64,000 nt of DNA from Plectrocnemia conspersa (taxonomy: Eukaryota; Arthropoda; Insecta; Trichoptera; Polycentropodidae). Of this stretch, positions 37,101 to 57,399 are shown piece by piece. The stretch lies in NCBI GenBank assembly GCA_009617715.1, contig VTFK01000365.1:248001-312000 (forward strand), in the 5' to 3' direction. Made by a program: the position numbers and the translations under genes. The notes beneath the pieces were generated by a model. The model was not told the DNA's origin, made no database searches, and saw nothing but the letters and a program-made list of their open reading frames with translations. The stretch's first letter is position 1. Each line of letters starts with the position of its first letter.

Positions 37101-40100
37101 TTCAAAATGTTAAGATGGACAAGAATCAAGTATCGATGAGTTTATCAAATGGCGAGACTATTAATGCCGATGTTGTGGTCGTCGCCGTCGGATCTGAACC
37201 TTGCACTCATTTAGCAGAAACGTCCGATTTAGAATTGGACCCTAAACTTGGCGGATTCTTGGTGAATGCCGAATTAGAAGCAAGATCAAATCTGTTTGTG
37301 GTACGTGTATTAAAAGATTCTTGCTCTTGTTTTTTCAATTTAATGGTACAATATAAACTTAGAAGCATCTCTCACTTTTTCCTTCGGAATGCAATGTCAG
37401 TAGAATACCTTTGTTTAAATTGTTGATTCGTTATTAAAATAAAAAAAAATATGTTATATTTTAACATTAAAAATGTGGAAGAATGGGTACGTAGTAAATC
37501 ATTTTTTTACATTATTACATATACATTCACATGTAAATTAGGTGTCAGTATCAGGTGGCAGTGTTGAATGTGGAAGAGTTCCGTTTAATCAATGTTGTCT
37601 CTAAAAATGTACGAGTCTGTTTTCATGAGCAAGTATCAGTCCATTATTTGTTTTATTATTTAATTAATATAAAAGCGGCTATTTAGTGGTATGCACTCAT
37701 AAATTTGTAATCTCATTCTTCAGATTTTAAACAGCTTTGTTGTAACATATTTGCTTGATATTATGTATTATTTAATATAATTTAACAGTATATTTTCGTT
37801 ATTTATACCTCGACGATAAAACATTGGACAGTTCACAAAATATTGCTGACGGTTTTGCGCAATATTTTCGTTCTGTTTTCGAGGAATCTTTTTCGCCTTC
37901 TGCTCAGTCGCTTCCTTCTCATGTTCTTGGTCTTCAGTACTGACCATCAAAGAAACTGAGCACTCAGATCTTAAATACGGATTTAATAAATTAAAGACTT
38001 CTGGACCTGATTTAATTCCCGATTTTATTTTGAAGGGTTGCGAAGTCAGTCTCGCTGCTCCTCTAAAATGTATTTATGATCTGATTCTCAAAGCATCATC
38101 ATTTCCTGATCTATGGAAATGCACAAAAGTCACCTCTATTCATAAAAAGGGTGACAAATTATATATAAAGAATTATAGACCAGTCGCAGTATTGTCAGCT
38201 CCTGCTAAATTATTTGAAATAATTATTCATAAATATCTCTATAATCTCTTTTGGCGAGTTTTGTTAGACCAACAGCACGGGTTTCGTCCTGCCCGTTCCA
38301 CTGTCACTAACCTTCTGTCGTTCACCAAAACGGTGACAACTTCTCTCGATGCGGGAATTCAAGTAGACGTCGTGTATACAGATTTTGAGAAAGCCTTTGA
38401 CAAAGTTTGTCATAGGTTATTATTAAAAAAATTGTCGAACCTCGGTTGCTCGGATAATTTAACTCGGTTATTCTCGAGTTATTTAAGCAATCGTAGACAG
38501 TTTGTAACCTATGGTGGCCGATTGTTGAAAGAATATTTTACCCCTTCGGGGGTTCCTCAAGGATCCAATCTGGGACCTCTACTTTTTATGTTATTTATTA
38601 ATGACATAAATACAGAAATTAAAAATTCAAGTTTTCTTCTGTACGCAGATGATTTAAAATTATATAAATGCATTCGATCTGTTGTGGACTCCTTCTCTCT
38701 ACAAAGTGATTTAGACTCTCTGTGGAGATGGGCTTCCGTTAACCGTCTGCCCTTTAGTGTCGGAAAGTGCCATACTGTGTCATTTTTCTCGATCCCGTTC
38801 GCCATCAGCTTATTTCTACCATCTCGGTGGTAACATTTTGACTAGAGAAACTTCCACTAAAGATCTCGGAATCACTTTCGAGAGCAAATGGAGGTTCTCT
38901 ACACATACACGACGTCTGTGATAAATCTTCAAGATGCTCGGCTTTGTTATGAGGAATGCCTTTCACTTTGACGATCCGTCAGTTATTCGCATCCTCTATG
39001 ACACCTTAGTTCGTAGCATTCTTGAATCGGGATCTATAATTTGGAATCCCCGAATAGTCAAATGTTCCCTTTTAGTGGAAAAAATTCAAAAAAGGTATTT
39101 AAGATACCTTTACAAAAGGACATTTGGTTATTATCCGTACTTATATCCCAGCGCCTTTCTTTTAGGAGCGTTGGGATATGATTCGCTGAGTTCTCGCAGA
39201 AAGCTGTATGTCGCTAAGCATTTTTTCAAATTACTAAAAGGTGCTGTCGAAAATCCAGCTATTCTCGAGGAATTCCAGTTTTGGGTTCCGGAACATTTTC
39301 GAGAATCACGATCGCAACCTCTTTTGATGCCATTGGGGCTAGGACATCCGCACTTGCCGACTCGCCTATAGCTGTGGCCATCCGGCTCCTTAATACGCTG
39401 GCATTACATATTGACTTATTTAACGTTAGTTACGAGGATCTGATCTAGTTTGTATCATTTAATTTTGATATTTTATAATTTTTTGTTATGTTTAAGTATT
39501 GTTATATTTATGTATATATACGTTTTTTTATGTTTTATAAATTTAAAATTTGTTTTCAACCATCGTGGCTCATTGGGGTAACCTTTTAGGCCACGATGGT
39601 CTTAATTTAATCTAAAAAAAATAAAAAAATTTATATAATTATTTCATTATAAAATTTCCGATATATAAAAAGATTTTCTTGCAAATGTGGATGTTATTTT
39701 AAGCTATTGCTACTGTTTTTTTATTTTTGCCCAAAAATTAATAAACGTTCAAGGCTACGTGGATATTGTCTTGCTGCACTCTAAGATGTTTTCTTATCAT
39801 TTTAATGTCATAATGAAAAAATGTAAAAAATCACTAGTATTTATTTTTTCAAATTTTAGGCTGGAGATGCCTCTTGCTTCTATGATCCTGTCCTCGGACG
39901 AAGGCGCGTAGAGCATCACGATCATGCAGTCGTTTCAGGCAGATTGGCTGGCGAAAATATGGCCGGTGCTGCTAAGCCGTATAAACATCAAAGTATGTTT
40001 TGGAGCGATCTTGGACCTGATGTAGGATATGAAGCCATAGGCATAATTGACTCCGAACTACCGACAGTTGCAGTCTTTGACAAGAAATCGGAAGCTCCGC

Positions 40101-40560
40101 CAACTGACGACAATCATTCGTAAGAAACATTAATAATAAAAAGTATGTTTGAAATTCTAATTTGGATTTTTTTAGGACGATCGAAGCAGCGGAAGCAGAT
40201 GTAAATCCGATTCTTAACACAAGTGAAATAGAAGCTGAACCAATTAAGTCAATACTAGACGAAGACAGACCGGCGGTTAAATCAGAAAAACATGAAGAAG
40301 TACTTGCAGTGAAATCAGAAAAATCTGAAGAAATACCAAAAGAGACTGTCATTGTTAATAGTTTAAATACAGACACTCCTCAGTCTGAGAACGATTATAG
40401 TAAAGGTGTAATATTCTATTTGAAGAATGAAGTGATTGTGGGCATTATTTTGTGGAACGTCTTCAACAGAATGCATACGGCGAGGCGAGTCCTAGCCGAG
40501 AAAAAGAAGTATGAAGATTTGAACGAAGTAGCCAAGCTCTTCAACATCCATGAAAATTAA
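34152..40560 (+). CDS. AIFM1: Apoptosis-inducing factor 1 (mitochondrial FAD-dependent NADH oxidoreductase)
   Basis: AIF is an inner-membrane flavoprotein needed for respiratory-complex biogenesis (with CHCHD4/MIA40) and, when released, for chromatin condensation. There are 13 coding exons: 34152-34233, 34307-34428, 34497-34562, 34676-34894, 35675-35756, 35825-35961, 36015-36145, 36366-36556, 36628-36813, 36892-37032, 37095-37300, 39860-40119 and 40176-40560. All phases agree, giving about 735 residues. The N-terminus ([17 protein letters not shown]) is a basic mitochondrial presequence. Then come a Pro/Ser-rich stretch, a hydrophobic membrane segment near 149-163, the FAD Rossmann motif [13 protein letters not shown] near 212, RPPLSKE, the NADH motif [14 protein letters not shown] near 383, the second FAD motif [20 protein letters not shown] at 523, and the family C-terminus GKGVIFYL...[13 protein letters not shown]. 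It is longer than human AIF (613) in its presequence linker and in an acidic VKSEK-repeat insert near 640-690. Intron 11 holds a LINE. Confidence 0.95.
37780..39625 (+). mobile_element. 5'-truncated LINE (Jockey/CR1-like reverse transcriptase) in AIFM1 intron 11
   Basis: About 37790-37945 reads in frame as a linker ([18 protein letters not shown]). From 37980 a reverse transcriptase follows with [53 protein letters not shown] and the catalytic [11 protein letters not shown] stop near 37945 and a frame break after about 38780 show that it is dead. The downstream part (38934-39371) resumes in another frame as the usual C-terminal tail. The 3' end has a CCATCGTGGC / GCCACGATGG stem at about 39559-39600 and an A-rich terminus near 39615. 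There is no ORF1, endonuclease or RNase H, so it is 5'-truncated. It lies in the sense direction of AIFM1. Confidence 0.9.
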
Positions 40561-40976
40561 AATTACGTGCTATAGTTTGTAGTCAAATTAGAAATTGAAC
40601 TAAAAGACGCTTTTAATCGGTGATGTGATTTGTGCGATTGTGTCTATATGCGGAAGGTTTATGTCTGCAAAGATTTTGTTAATCGTGTCACTTTATGTAT
40701 ATATAAAATAATGTGATATTTTATAAGTTATAGCCCAGTTTATTTTTGATCAAAAACCTTTTATATTTTAATGTGTGGTGGTTTTTTTTTTTGTAATTAA
40801 TAGATTTGCATAAGCACAATTTGCATTTATTTTTAATTATAACAGTATAATTTTACAATGCTCTCAGAGTATGTACAAAATTAAAATCAAGTATATAAAT
40901 TATGGATATGGACACAGTTGGATTTTAGTATGTGTTATTCCAAATAGGAATTTGTTATTTTGTTTTATAGTTGTTT

Positions 40977-40982
40977 AATAAA
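40977..40982 (+). terminator. Probable AIFM1 polyadenylation signal
   Basis: An AATAAA about 415 bases after the AIFM1 stop is the clearest signal downstream of the gene; the 3' end is inferred. Confidence 0.45.
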
Positions 40983-42324
40983 TTTTATTATAAAAATATA
41001 ATATTGTATAATCATATACCCCTCGAAGCCTTATTTTTTTGTAATAGTGGTACAAGAAATTTTTATTGAAAAAAATAAACCCGATGATTTTATGTATTAT
41101 TTATTCCTAAAGTACTAATGCAATATTTATATAAAATGAAAATTCTTGATGCTATTATAAAAAAATCATTGTACAATTTAAAAAAGTTTTATAACAAATC
41201 CAACCCCCCGTAGCAAAGTTGTCTCATAAAATTGTAATATTTAGAATTTTACAGTTTTATTGCATCAAAAAGATATTAATCTTAAAAAATGAACAACAAT
41301 AAAAGTAACTAGTGACTTAAACAATTAATTTTAAATGGAACATTTTTTTTATAATTTTATGTACGTGATACTATACAATGTGTTGTATTATTTAAATACA
41401 ATTTTTCACACTAAGTTGCCTATAATAATTGATTATTTATACATTAAACATATCTTTAACACTAATGACTAAAACCAATTAAAATTCAATAATAACAATA
41501 GTACAATGTTGTAATTAATTCATTTTTAATTGGGTCGTTGAGAATTTTTTGCGGTGTAAAATTATTTGATTATTAATTATTTTGGAATGCTTAGAAGCAT
41601 TTTTGTTTCAGATACTCCACTAAAGAGTAAAACAAAGATATGATAATGGAAGGAAGAATACGAATCAAAGCAATCTGCAGAACTCAAAATAATAATAGTA
41701 CAAGATCTCCAGTTCTTTAGAAAACCACAACATTGAGTTAATAAAAGATTCGGATGGGTAAACTAAATAAAGAACGTCACAGGCCTCACGATCTTCATCA
41801 ATTGATAGTGTACTTTTAGTTAGCTGTCAGTGAAACCATAAAACTACACCGTGAAATGTAAGAATCTAAAGCCGTGTTAAAATGAGGATTCAGATAAAAT
41901 CTGGGGCCAGACAAGGAGAGGCATTGTTCACTATACTGAAGGCGAAAACCCACATAATATCAGGGAACATAGCACCAAGAAGAAGATCAAATAATTTATT
42001 ACATTAATATATACAAATATTTAGCTAACAACAAATTTTCAATCAACCCAATACATTAATTTATCGTGAAAGATGCTCTTAATATAAAAAAAAGCTTTAA
42101 TCGAAACGAAATCTTTCATTATGTACAAATTCGTAATAAATATGCATAGCTATTTATCAGTCACAAAATTTATAAATAAGAGTCACATTATTGACTTTTC
42201 TTATGTATAATAAATATATATGGCTTGGTGAAAAAAAATTATACATTTTTAAAAATTTTCTATTATATATACACACATAAAGACATCGTGAATACACATA
42301 GGAATACTATAGTTTAGGCAGGAT
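40983..42324. other. Convergent intergenic spacer between AIFM1 and RNF121
   Basis: AT-rich, no gene. At about 41875-41985 (+) a degraded frame reads IKSGARQGEALFTIL, resembling the GVRQGDxLSP region of a LINE reverse transcriptase, so it is probably an old LINE scrap. Confidence 0.4.
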
Positions 42325-50025
<7,701 letters not shown>

Positions 50026-50279
50026 GTTGGTCGATCAGGTATATAAATACAATTTTGGAATCTGATATTAATTAGTAATTGTCTCTTACGCATCGACACA
50101 ACCGGCTTCCGTTGAAACCATGAGTCCCGCACGAACCGAATGACAGCTCAACGTCACTCTTTATCTAGGTGGGTTTGGCCATAGCGCCAATATTATTGTC
50201 CATCGACTGATAGCGATTGATAAATTATTATTTAATAAAGTGATTACTTATGTACAGAAAAAATATAAATAAAAAACAC

Positions 50280-50500
50280 TTGTTAAGAATGTCGGCGCCA
50301 CGCTCAGAAACCAATGGTAATGAACTCTCCACTGCGTTTGGCCCTAACGGCTACTAAAGTGACTAACGTTTTCTACATAAATATATTTTTAAATTTAAAA
50401 CTTCCTTTTTTAGTCGCCATACGCGTGTTTATTTTCAAAACATCGGTTAAAAATCACAATTAACCGTTTATGTTGTGTTGTCATGTGTTATTTGTTGTAT
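50280..50500. mobile_element. Foldback MITE, copy 3 (left half only)
   Basis: It begins TTGTTAAGAATGTCGGCGCC and continues through CGCTCAGAAACCAATGG, GGCCCTAACG and AAAGTGACTAACG. This is the inverse of the right arm of copy 1. No right arm follows, so this is a broken copy, just upstream of RNF121. Confidence 0.75.
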
Positions 50501-51032
50501 TTTCAATCATATGAATATTGCAAGGCAGAATTAAATTTTAAGTATATGATTCTAGGCAAAATTTAAGCAAATAATCTTAAAGTCCGTTTTAATAAATATA
50601 GGTCAATGACTGGTTTTCAATATTTAATTACAATAAGACAAGAGAATGGCGGAAGACACATAATCTAGCAGATAAATATAGATTATATTTTTGAGATCGC
50701 TCTTCTTCTACGAGCTGAATTCCAATGAACTTACCAAGCACATGGACGTTTTCGACAATAGCAGTGTAAAGTATTAATATAATATACTAAACGTAATTAA
50801 TATAAGCACTATATACATATGAATAAATAACACATCATCCTTGAAATACTATTTTAGTGAATTAAACAAGATCTAATCTTATGATTTAATTTGCATATAT
50901 AATAATGATAACTATTCCAAAATAAAATTTTGTAATACTTTTTTTATTATCATAATTTTATTAAGACTAAAATTCATTTAATCTAAAAATACAATTAATA
51001 TCTATAGTTATAAATATCATTATAAGTAACAT

Positions 51033-53963
51033 CTATTCTATCCAATAGTCATATGGTATCTTTTCCATCAGTCTTGTGGTGAAACTCGACATGATCTGAA
51101 CTAGCTTCCTCTTCAAATCTGGCTTCATCTCTTTGAGGAGATCTTGTGCGTTGGTATTGATGAATAGGTTCAACGCAGCATCTGTTTTTTAAGATAAATT
51201 ATTAATAAAAAAAATAAATGATTTTTTAATCAATTTTTACTTACGCAAGATCGTATTCCCATTGTGGACGTTTTCAACGCCCATGTTAATATCCTTAACG
51301 CTGAAATCCATTTTTAATTGCTCCAGCGTCAAGTAAGTCATATCTTCATACACGACAGGTCTGGCTCTGAAGTACATCTTGGCTTTCACTCCGCCTTAAA
51401 AATAATATAATTAGATATACTTCTAAATGTAATGTTTTAATGACGTATTACTGTATTCGCCCCAGTAGTCTCCAGCTCCAGAAGCCTTCACCAGAATCAA
51501 GACACCCGACGATCTATAGCGAGCTGTAGCCTTGATCTTGGGAATCACCATGGTCACTTGGAATTGGTAGGTATCCAAATCTGATCTGAAATTCGGAACA
51601 TTTTTTATTGCCGTGTCAAATATTCGATGAAGAAATAACGCGTTACCTAACGTTTGTCACGGTCAAATTGCTTACTCCATAAGCGTGGATATCCATGAAT
51701 GAGGCTCTGTAGCCATCAGGTCCGTTGCCGAGGGCTATTCCGATTTCGTCGATGATTATAGGTTCAACCTAAGATGAACACGGTAAATTAAACCGATTAT
51801 TTAGCACTAACTAAATGACTGTTTCACACCTAAATATAATTCATACATATATATGTTTAAACAATTTAAAAAATCTTTATAACCACAATATATGTCAATC
51901 TATTTAATGAGCCTAAGAACGAGCTTCTTAATTCCAACGCAATAGAAGTATTGCGCCTGTTCTCTTTTTTGGCACCCAACGCGCGTAGAGCTTCTAATAA
52001 TTTTCGGACCTGCTTATAAAGAATGGTGCTGGATACTTATTAAAATTATTTATAAAGCTCGTCAGATGTCTGGACTGATAATCCACCGGAAGAGCTGTTT
52101 GCTATACAATTTATAGTACTGTAAGAGGTACACATAGTTGCGCAGTTAACGTTAAGACAATAGGCCTAATAATAATAAAAAAAATATATTCAATACCACA
52201 ATTGCGTAACTGAACAGACACACTACCCTTTGTGCGTAAATAATGCATCTCACCGGCGTAAAAACCGCTATTGTAATCTACTCTTTGCATTAACGATCTT
52301 CGTATGTCTTTGCCCTAAAATTTTACTTTTTTAAGGCGTGAAAATATTTCGTTGGTCGGATATCACGATTGGTCAATCAATTTCTGCATCTCTAATTTGA
52401 CAGAGACGACTCGAATCAAGAGTATAGAATATCTGACGCTTTCGAGCGATTCGAGATGAGAGGACCAGAGACAAAAATCAAAAATTTAATTAATATAGTA
52501 AATAATTAAAATAATCAGCCATAATATTTTTGAATGCTGTGCATAATATTTTAAATTAAATTATGTATTACAATTAAATACTTGGGAGTGCTACCGTGTT
52601 ACTATTTTATAAGTGTACACTGTCGAGCGTTGGAAATATATTTATAATAATATATATAATTATATAAATCTAATTCCAACGCGTATTACGATCGACAGCA
52701 TATTTATAAAATAACAATACAGCAGCACCCCTAGAATTTTCCCACGAGTCACCACTGATTACAACTCTAGCGTCAACGTTCAGAATTAATGCACAACTAT
52801 ATTTATAATTTAAAAATAATTTAAATATACTTATATACATTTAACTATTTATTATTAATATTTTGTCTTTAGTTAAAATCGATTAACAGCTAGTCAAGTA
52901 TATTTCGGTTAAAATAATAACTAAATAAACATTTGGGCTTATTAGTGTCAAGGGACATACGATTTACAGAATAATTAACTACAATTTTACAAAAGTGACG
53001 TGAAAGTTTAAAATCCTTGAATATTGTATGATCATTACTATGAGAACTATTACATCCACTTACGAAACTTTTCTATGGTTGGCAAAAGATTAAGGTAAAT
53101 ACACAGACACTTACATCGTTAAAGCCCAATTCTGGAATTCCTCTTCTGAAGTGTTCTGCCAATTTATTCATGCTTCTCAAAATACAGTCATTCACGTCCG
53201 GGTCGTCTTTGTAGCATTTCCCCACGTAATAAGCTGTAAAAATCAATTTTAAACAATGTAATCAAAACATATTTTTTTTTAGAAATCTGTAGAAAGTTTT
53301 GTTGAACTGTTAATTTTTTGACATTTCTTTGAAGTACATAATGTATTTTTTCATCGACAAGATGCATGATTTGGAGAAATCGGGACAACGAACTACACCT
53401 TGTGGTATACATAAGTAGAGGTAAAACTACCGTTGATCGTCAACCGGTTCGGCAAAAATGTCGAATCGACATTTCAATTAATTTGTCGCTTTCAATTTTG
53501 TTTTGTTGTTAGATTTATTAGAGAAAAATGATAATTTAAAATTTTATTTAAAATACATTAATTTATTAGTTAATAATATAAATAGTAACTTGAGAAGAGT
53601 TATTAATAACAATAACGATTAATTACATTTTAATATGGACAATACATTGCATGTGTAGATATTAAATTTAATTTTAAGGAACATGGTTTTCATGTGGTCT
53701 ATTGAATAATATAATACAATTAAATGGATGTGAAAGAGCATGTATAACTAATTAGTAAAGTCAATATCCAAATCACTTGCAATTGACAATGCATGGATAC
53801 AATACAACTTAATATTTATGTCTTAGCTATGCTAAATTTGTGATAAAATAAATGTAATGAATAACTATCTAGGTAATGAATTTATTCACTTACGCTGTTG
53901 CATGTGAATGCATTTTGCCAGCGTCAGTACCAAACAGACGATTGGAAGAATCCTCGTTTTCAT
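51033..53963 (-). CDS. Takeout/JHBP-family secreted protein, gene 1
   Basis: Takeout-family proteins are secreted, carry a long hydrophobic tunnel (juvenile-hormone-binding-protein fold) and bind small lipophilic ligands. Six exons (minus, high to low): 53963-53894, 53233-53115, 51768-51647, 51585-51452, 51394-51245 and 51181-51033, all phases consistent, give 247 residues, typical for the family. Residues 1 to about 17 (MKTRILPIVCLVLTLAK) form a signal peptide. The two N-terminal cysteines that close the ligand-tunnel loop are present (CYKDDPDVNDC). Next come EPIIIDEIGIALGNGPDGYR and SNLTV (a possible N-glycosylation site), YRSSGVLILVKASGAGDYWG, and a C-terminus ending IPYDYWIE. The ligand and the tissue of expression cannot be read from sequence. 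Confidence 0.93.
52585..52733. repeat. Hairpin repeat in takeout gene 1 intron 2
   Basis: GTGCTACCGTGTTACTATTT at the left pairs with the inverse of AAATAACAATACAGCAGCAC at the right, and GAGCGTTGGAA pairs with TTCCAACGCG inside. About 150 bases can fold into an imperfect hairpin with an AT-rich tip, typical of a small MITE. Confidence 0.65.
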
Positions 53964-54002
53964 TTTTCTTTCGAAGGTTGCCTTCTCGCGTCAAAAGTTA
54001 CG

Positions 54003-54007
54003 ACTGA
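54003..54007 (-). promoter_or_regulatory. Possible arthropod initiator for takeout gene 1
   Basis: A TCAGT on the minus strand, 40 bases before the ATG, matches the core of the arthropod initiator element. No TATA box is evident upstream. The motif is short, so this is weak. Confidence 0.3.
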
Positions 54008-54063
54008 TTGAAGAAAAATGACTAGTCGTAACGAAGTCGGCGACCGAATGACCAGCCGCTGCT

Positions 54064-55920
54064 TTCTACCGGGTCACCGGCCCCGACCCTGACACTGGAA
54101 CACTTCTTCAGGGCTGGCTGCTCCTTTCTTTGATTTATTGACGCGATGGTGACAACCCTGATTGTGATGCATTAACCCAGGGCAAGAACATTTTAATGGA
54201 TATTTTGGAGAAATATGTGTCACGCACATTTTGCTTTGCAATCCTCTGTCAGAATTAGGGATTGCAATACCGGTAATATCGGTATTAGAGCAAAAATTGC
54301 TCTTCGGTACTACCGGTATTACAAAATGAAATAACGGTAGTATCGAAAATTAAAAATATTTGTTGTAAACGATTTCTTCATGGCTTAGAACTACGAAAAC
54401 GACGATGCTTAAATTACTTAAAAAGAAAATACGAGGAATAAAATGTAGGGGAGTAACATAAATATTTTTATCGGGGTAGTGAATCAAAGTAGTATAGTTT
54501 TATCTCTTTTTAGTCAAAGAAATGAAATATCGACCGATTTTTCACCACAATTTTTAAAATTTAATTGAACATGTTCGATATTTTTGTGTATGTGCAACGT
54601 TTCAACATAAAATAAATACATTTGTTTTATATAAAGCAAATCTAACGATATCAAGCAGTTCTCAGTGGTTCTGTTATGTAACAGAGAAATGACCGCGTCC
54701 TATTTTATGATAGGGATGGCTGGCGAAGTGAAAATAAAAGCAAGTATTGCATAAACAATATTTTTCTACAATTTGTACATTTTTATATCCATTCATATTA
54801 TACATAATTTTACCTTAATAGTCCACGGAATATGCTTCACTAAACATTGCTATTCATATTACCAAATAAGTATGTCTCAATAATTATATTTATATAAAAA
54901 ATTGCGCGAAATATGTTTTTAAAAAAAAAACATTATCATTGGAAAATAATGCATTTTTTTATTGATAAGTTGTAGTAGATGATATAATTAAGATGTGGTG
55001 ATATGTGTTTTTTATATCAAATTTGATTTATATTTTATTTTTAAAGTAACTAATAATACAATTAAACATTTAAAAAAAATGTTAAGAAAATATAATTGAT
55101 GAATATCTATTAATAAGCTATCGCCAAAAACATCCTTGTGTTTGGCATCCAAGAGGAGCGTTTTCAAGCCGCATAGGGCAAGAATAAGGGACGCGATCGC
55201 GACTCGACTTATAATATATATTTTTAATGGGCAAAAAAATGGGCTACTAATAATATATATTTTTTTTATGTTTTTAATGGACAAAAGTAGATTTTACCTG
55301 TCCCGTGTATTACCACCAGCGAACGTAACAGATGGGTACTACTTGACAATTCGGTTAAGTGTTACTTTCCCAATTTTTATACTTTTCTGCGATGTATATT
55401 AATTTAACAAACATCGAGTAAAAATGTTGATGACAACTACGACTTTTGCATTTTTGTTTGAGTATTTCATTGAATCCTTTTGACCCAGTTGTTATTTATT
55501 GTTCACCAATGAAGAGAAACTGTGTCGATCCGTCACCTTTCATTATTAACAGTTTATTTATGGAAGCAAAATTGATACATTAAAATTTAAACTTGCATGT
55601 TTGCAGTTTTGTAATGTAATAGATTGGAACAGTTTTCCAAAATGCTATGATATTAAATCAGCAGTTGTTATTTTTTTTATAGGGTATAATAAATACATTG
55701 GCGTCTCGTGAGTAGATGCTAAATTGTATTTAAACAAATATTAAACTCTACTTATCATATTGTACATTAAAGAATGACCAAGCATATATACATATAGAAT
55801 TTATACCATTTAGCAGAAAAAATATGGTATTACAGTAATGACAAAAATTATTTTTAAGACAATTTAGAAATTGCTAGAAATATTTTAAATATAATAATTT
55901 AAAAAATTTGAATGTTCTAG
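54064..55920. other. Intergenic upstream of takeout gene 1
   Basis: No gene. At about 54258-54350 an ACCGGTAATATCGGTATT palindrome-rich repeat with a GAGCAAAAATTGCTC hairpin is present. A minus-strand frame at about 55120-55210 is GC-richer but has no recognisable features. Confidence 0.45.
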
Positions 55921-55929
55921 CAATTTAAA

Positions 55930-56530
55930 TTAGTATTTGTCAGAGATGAAATGTCGAGTTCGTCCTTAATATTCTGGAAGTTATATTATCGATATTCATC
56001 CGCTATAATGCAACTGAAATACAAGATTGCTTTTTATTTTATTAAAAATTATGGATCATGGAAATTATTTTTATAATATGAAATACAAATATCTAGAACT
56101 GTCTTTTTACAAAGGCATTCTCGAAATTTAAATATTATTATTTTGCTATAGACAGTTTGTTGAGTTCATCCTTAATATTCTTACACGCTTTCTGATAGGT
56201 CTTTCGCATTATTTTCTTTGTTTCTCAATACCCATGTTGAATAGTTTTTTATCTATCATTCAACTACATAAACTTATTATATAATCGTTGTTGTAATATT
56301 TTAATAAAAACATTGAGGTAATTGAATTTGCATTTTGAAAAAAATAATTCAAGTGTATCCTCAATCCAATTAAAAAAGATACCTTGCCGTTACCTTGCGA
56401 ATAAGACCTTAACAAAAAAACTGGTTTATCCAGCTTGCTGAAATTGCGTGAGCTGTAATACTCATAAATATTTATATCGGTATGTTTTTTTGGTAATTCA
56501 TAATTTGACATAACTAAGAGTAGTTTTTTT
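55930..56530 (-). pseudogene. Probable relic of a third takeout/JHBP gene
   Basis: About 56390-56510 (minus) reads INIYEYYSS then, after an insert, VFLLRSYSQGNGKVSF. This resembles the fourth exon of takeout genes (MSKYTSSGVLFIIPASGNGT in the neighbour). Two copies of a NIKDEL-encoding segment occur near 56160 and 55955, about 200 bases apart, with stops between. It lies between two intact family members in the same orientation, which supports a tandem array, but the similarity is weak. Confidence 0.35.
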
Positions 56531-57399
56531 GCCATTAATCAAACCGACGATTGCACAAATTCTATTGGGGGTATAAAAACTAAGATTTGCAACCACTAAC
56601 AATTTAAAAAAAATACTTCTACATCAACGCAACGTTCCTTTCGCTTTACGGCAAAATTGCACCACAATAATGATTCTCATTATAGAAAATATTTCCATCT
56701 AGCTCTTAATTAAAGTACGATTTTCTATTACACAATATGAAACAAGGATTGATAACGATTACATTGCAGTTATCAAGGAAATATGGAAAATCGAAACATG
56801 AATAGAAATTGTTATATGCAATAATTATATATATATTATTTCATTTTATAAAAATCGTTCACAATATTTGGTCGAGCGCTCATAATGCTTCTTCAGTATT
56901 TAAAACTTAAAATTATATTAGTAACCTTAAATTAGCAAAATATAAATTCCGGACACTTTTGGAATTAACGTGCGTTTTATTTGCAAACAATTTTATTGGC
57001 AACATGTGAGTAAAATAATTGAATAAATATTTTAATGCAGAGATTCTCAAAATCTATGTTAAAACAGTACTATAAATATCAACTTGTTTGCTCTTTTATA
57101 ATTACACATCATATGAGAGCCAAATATGTCGTTTATAACAGGAAACTACATAGGTAACATGTTTTGCCATCTAAATACTACAAACAAAATTGTTATGTTA
57201 AAAACATCTTATCATCTCTGAAGGGATAATTAATTTAATATGTTTCAGTAGCTATTATAATTACAAAATATAAATTTATAAGTACAGTACCATTGCCTCT
57301 TATAAATAACTTTGTATCTTGTTACATATTTTCTTGTGAATAAAACCTAAAAAAGATGGTATAAACCAATGGCGTCCGCATTTTATTTAAATAACATGA

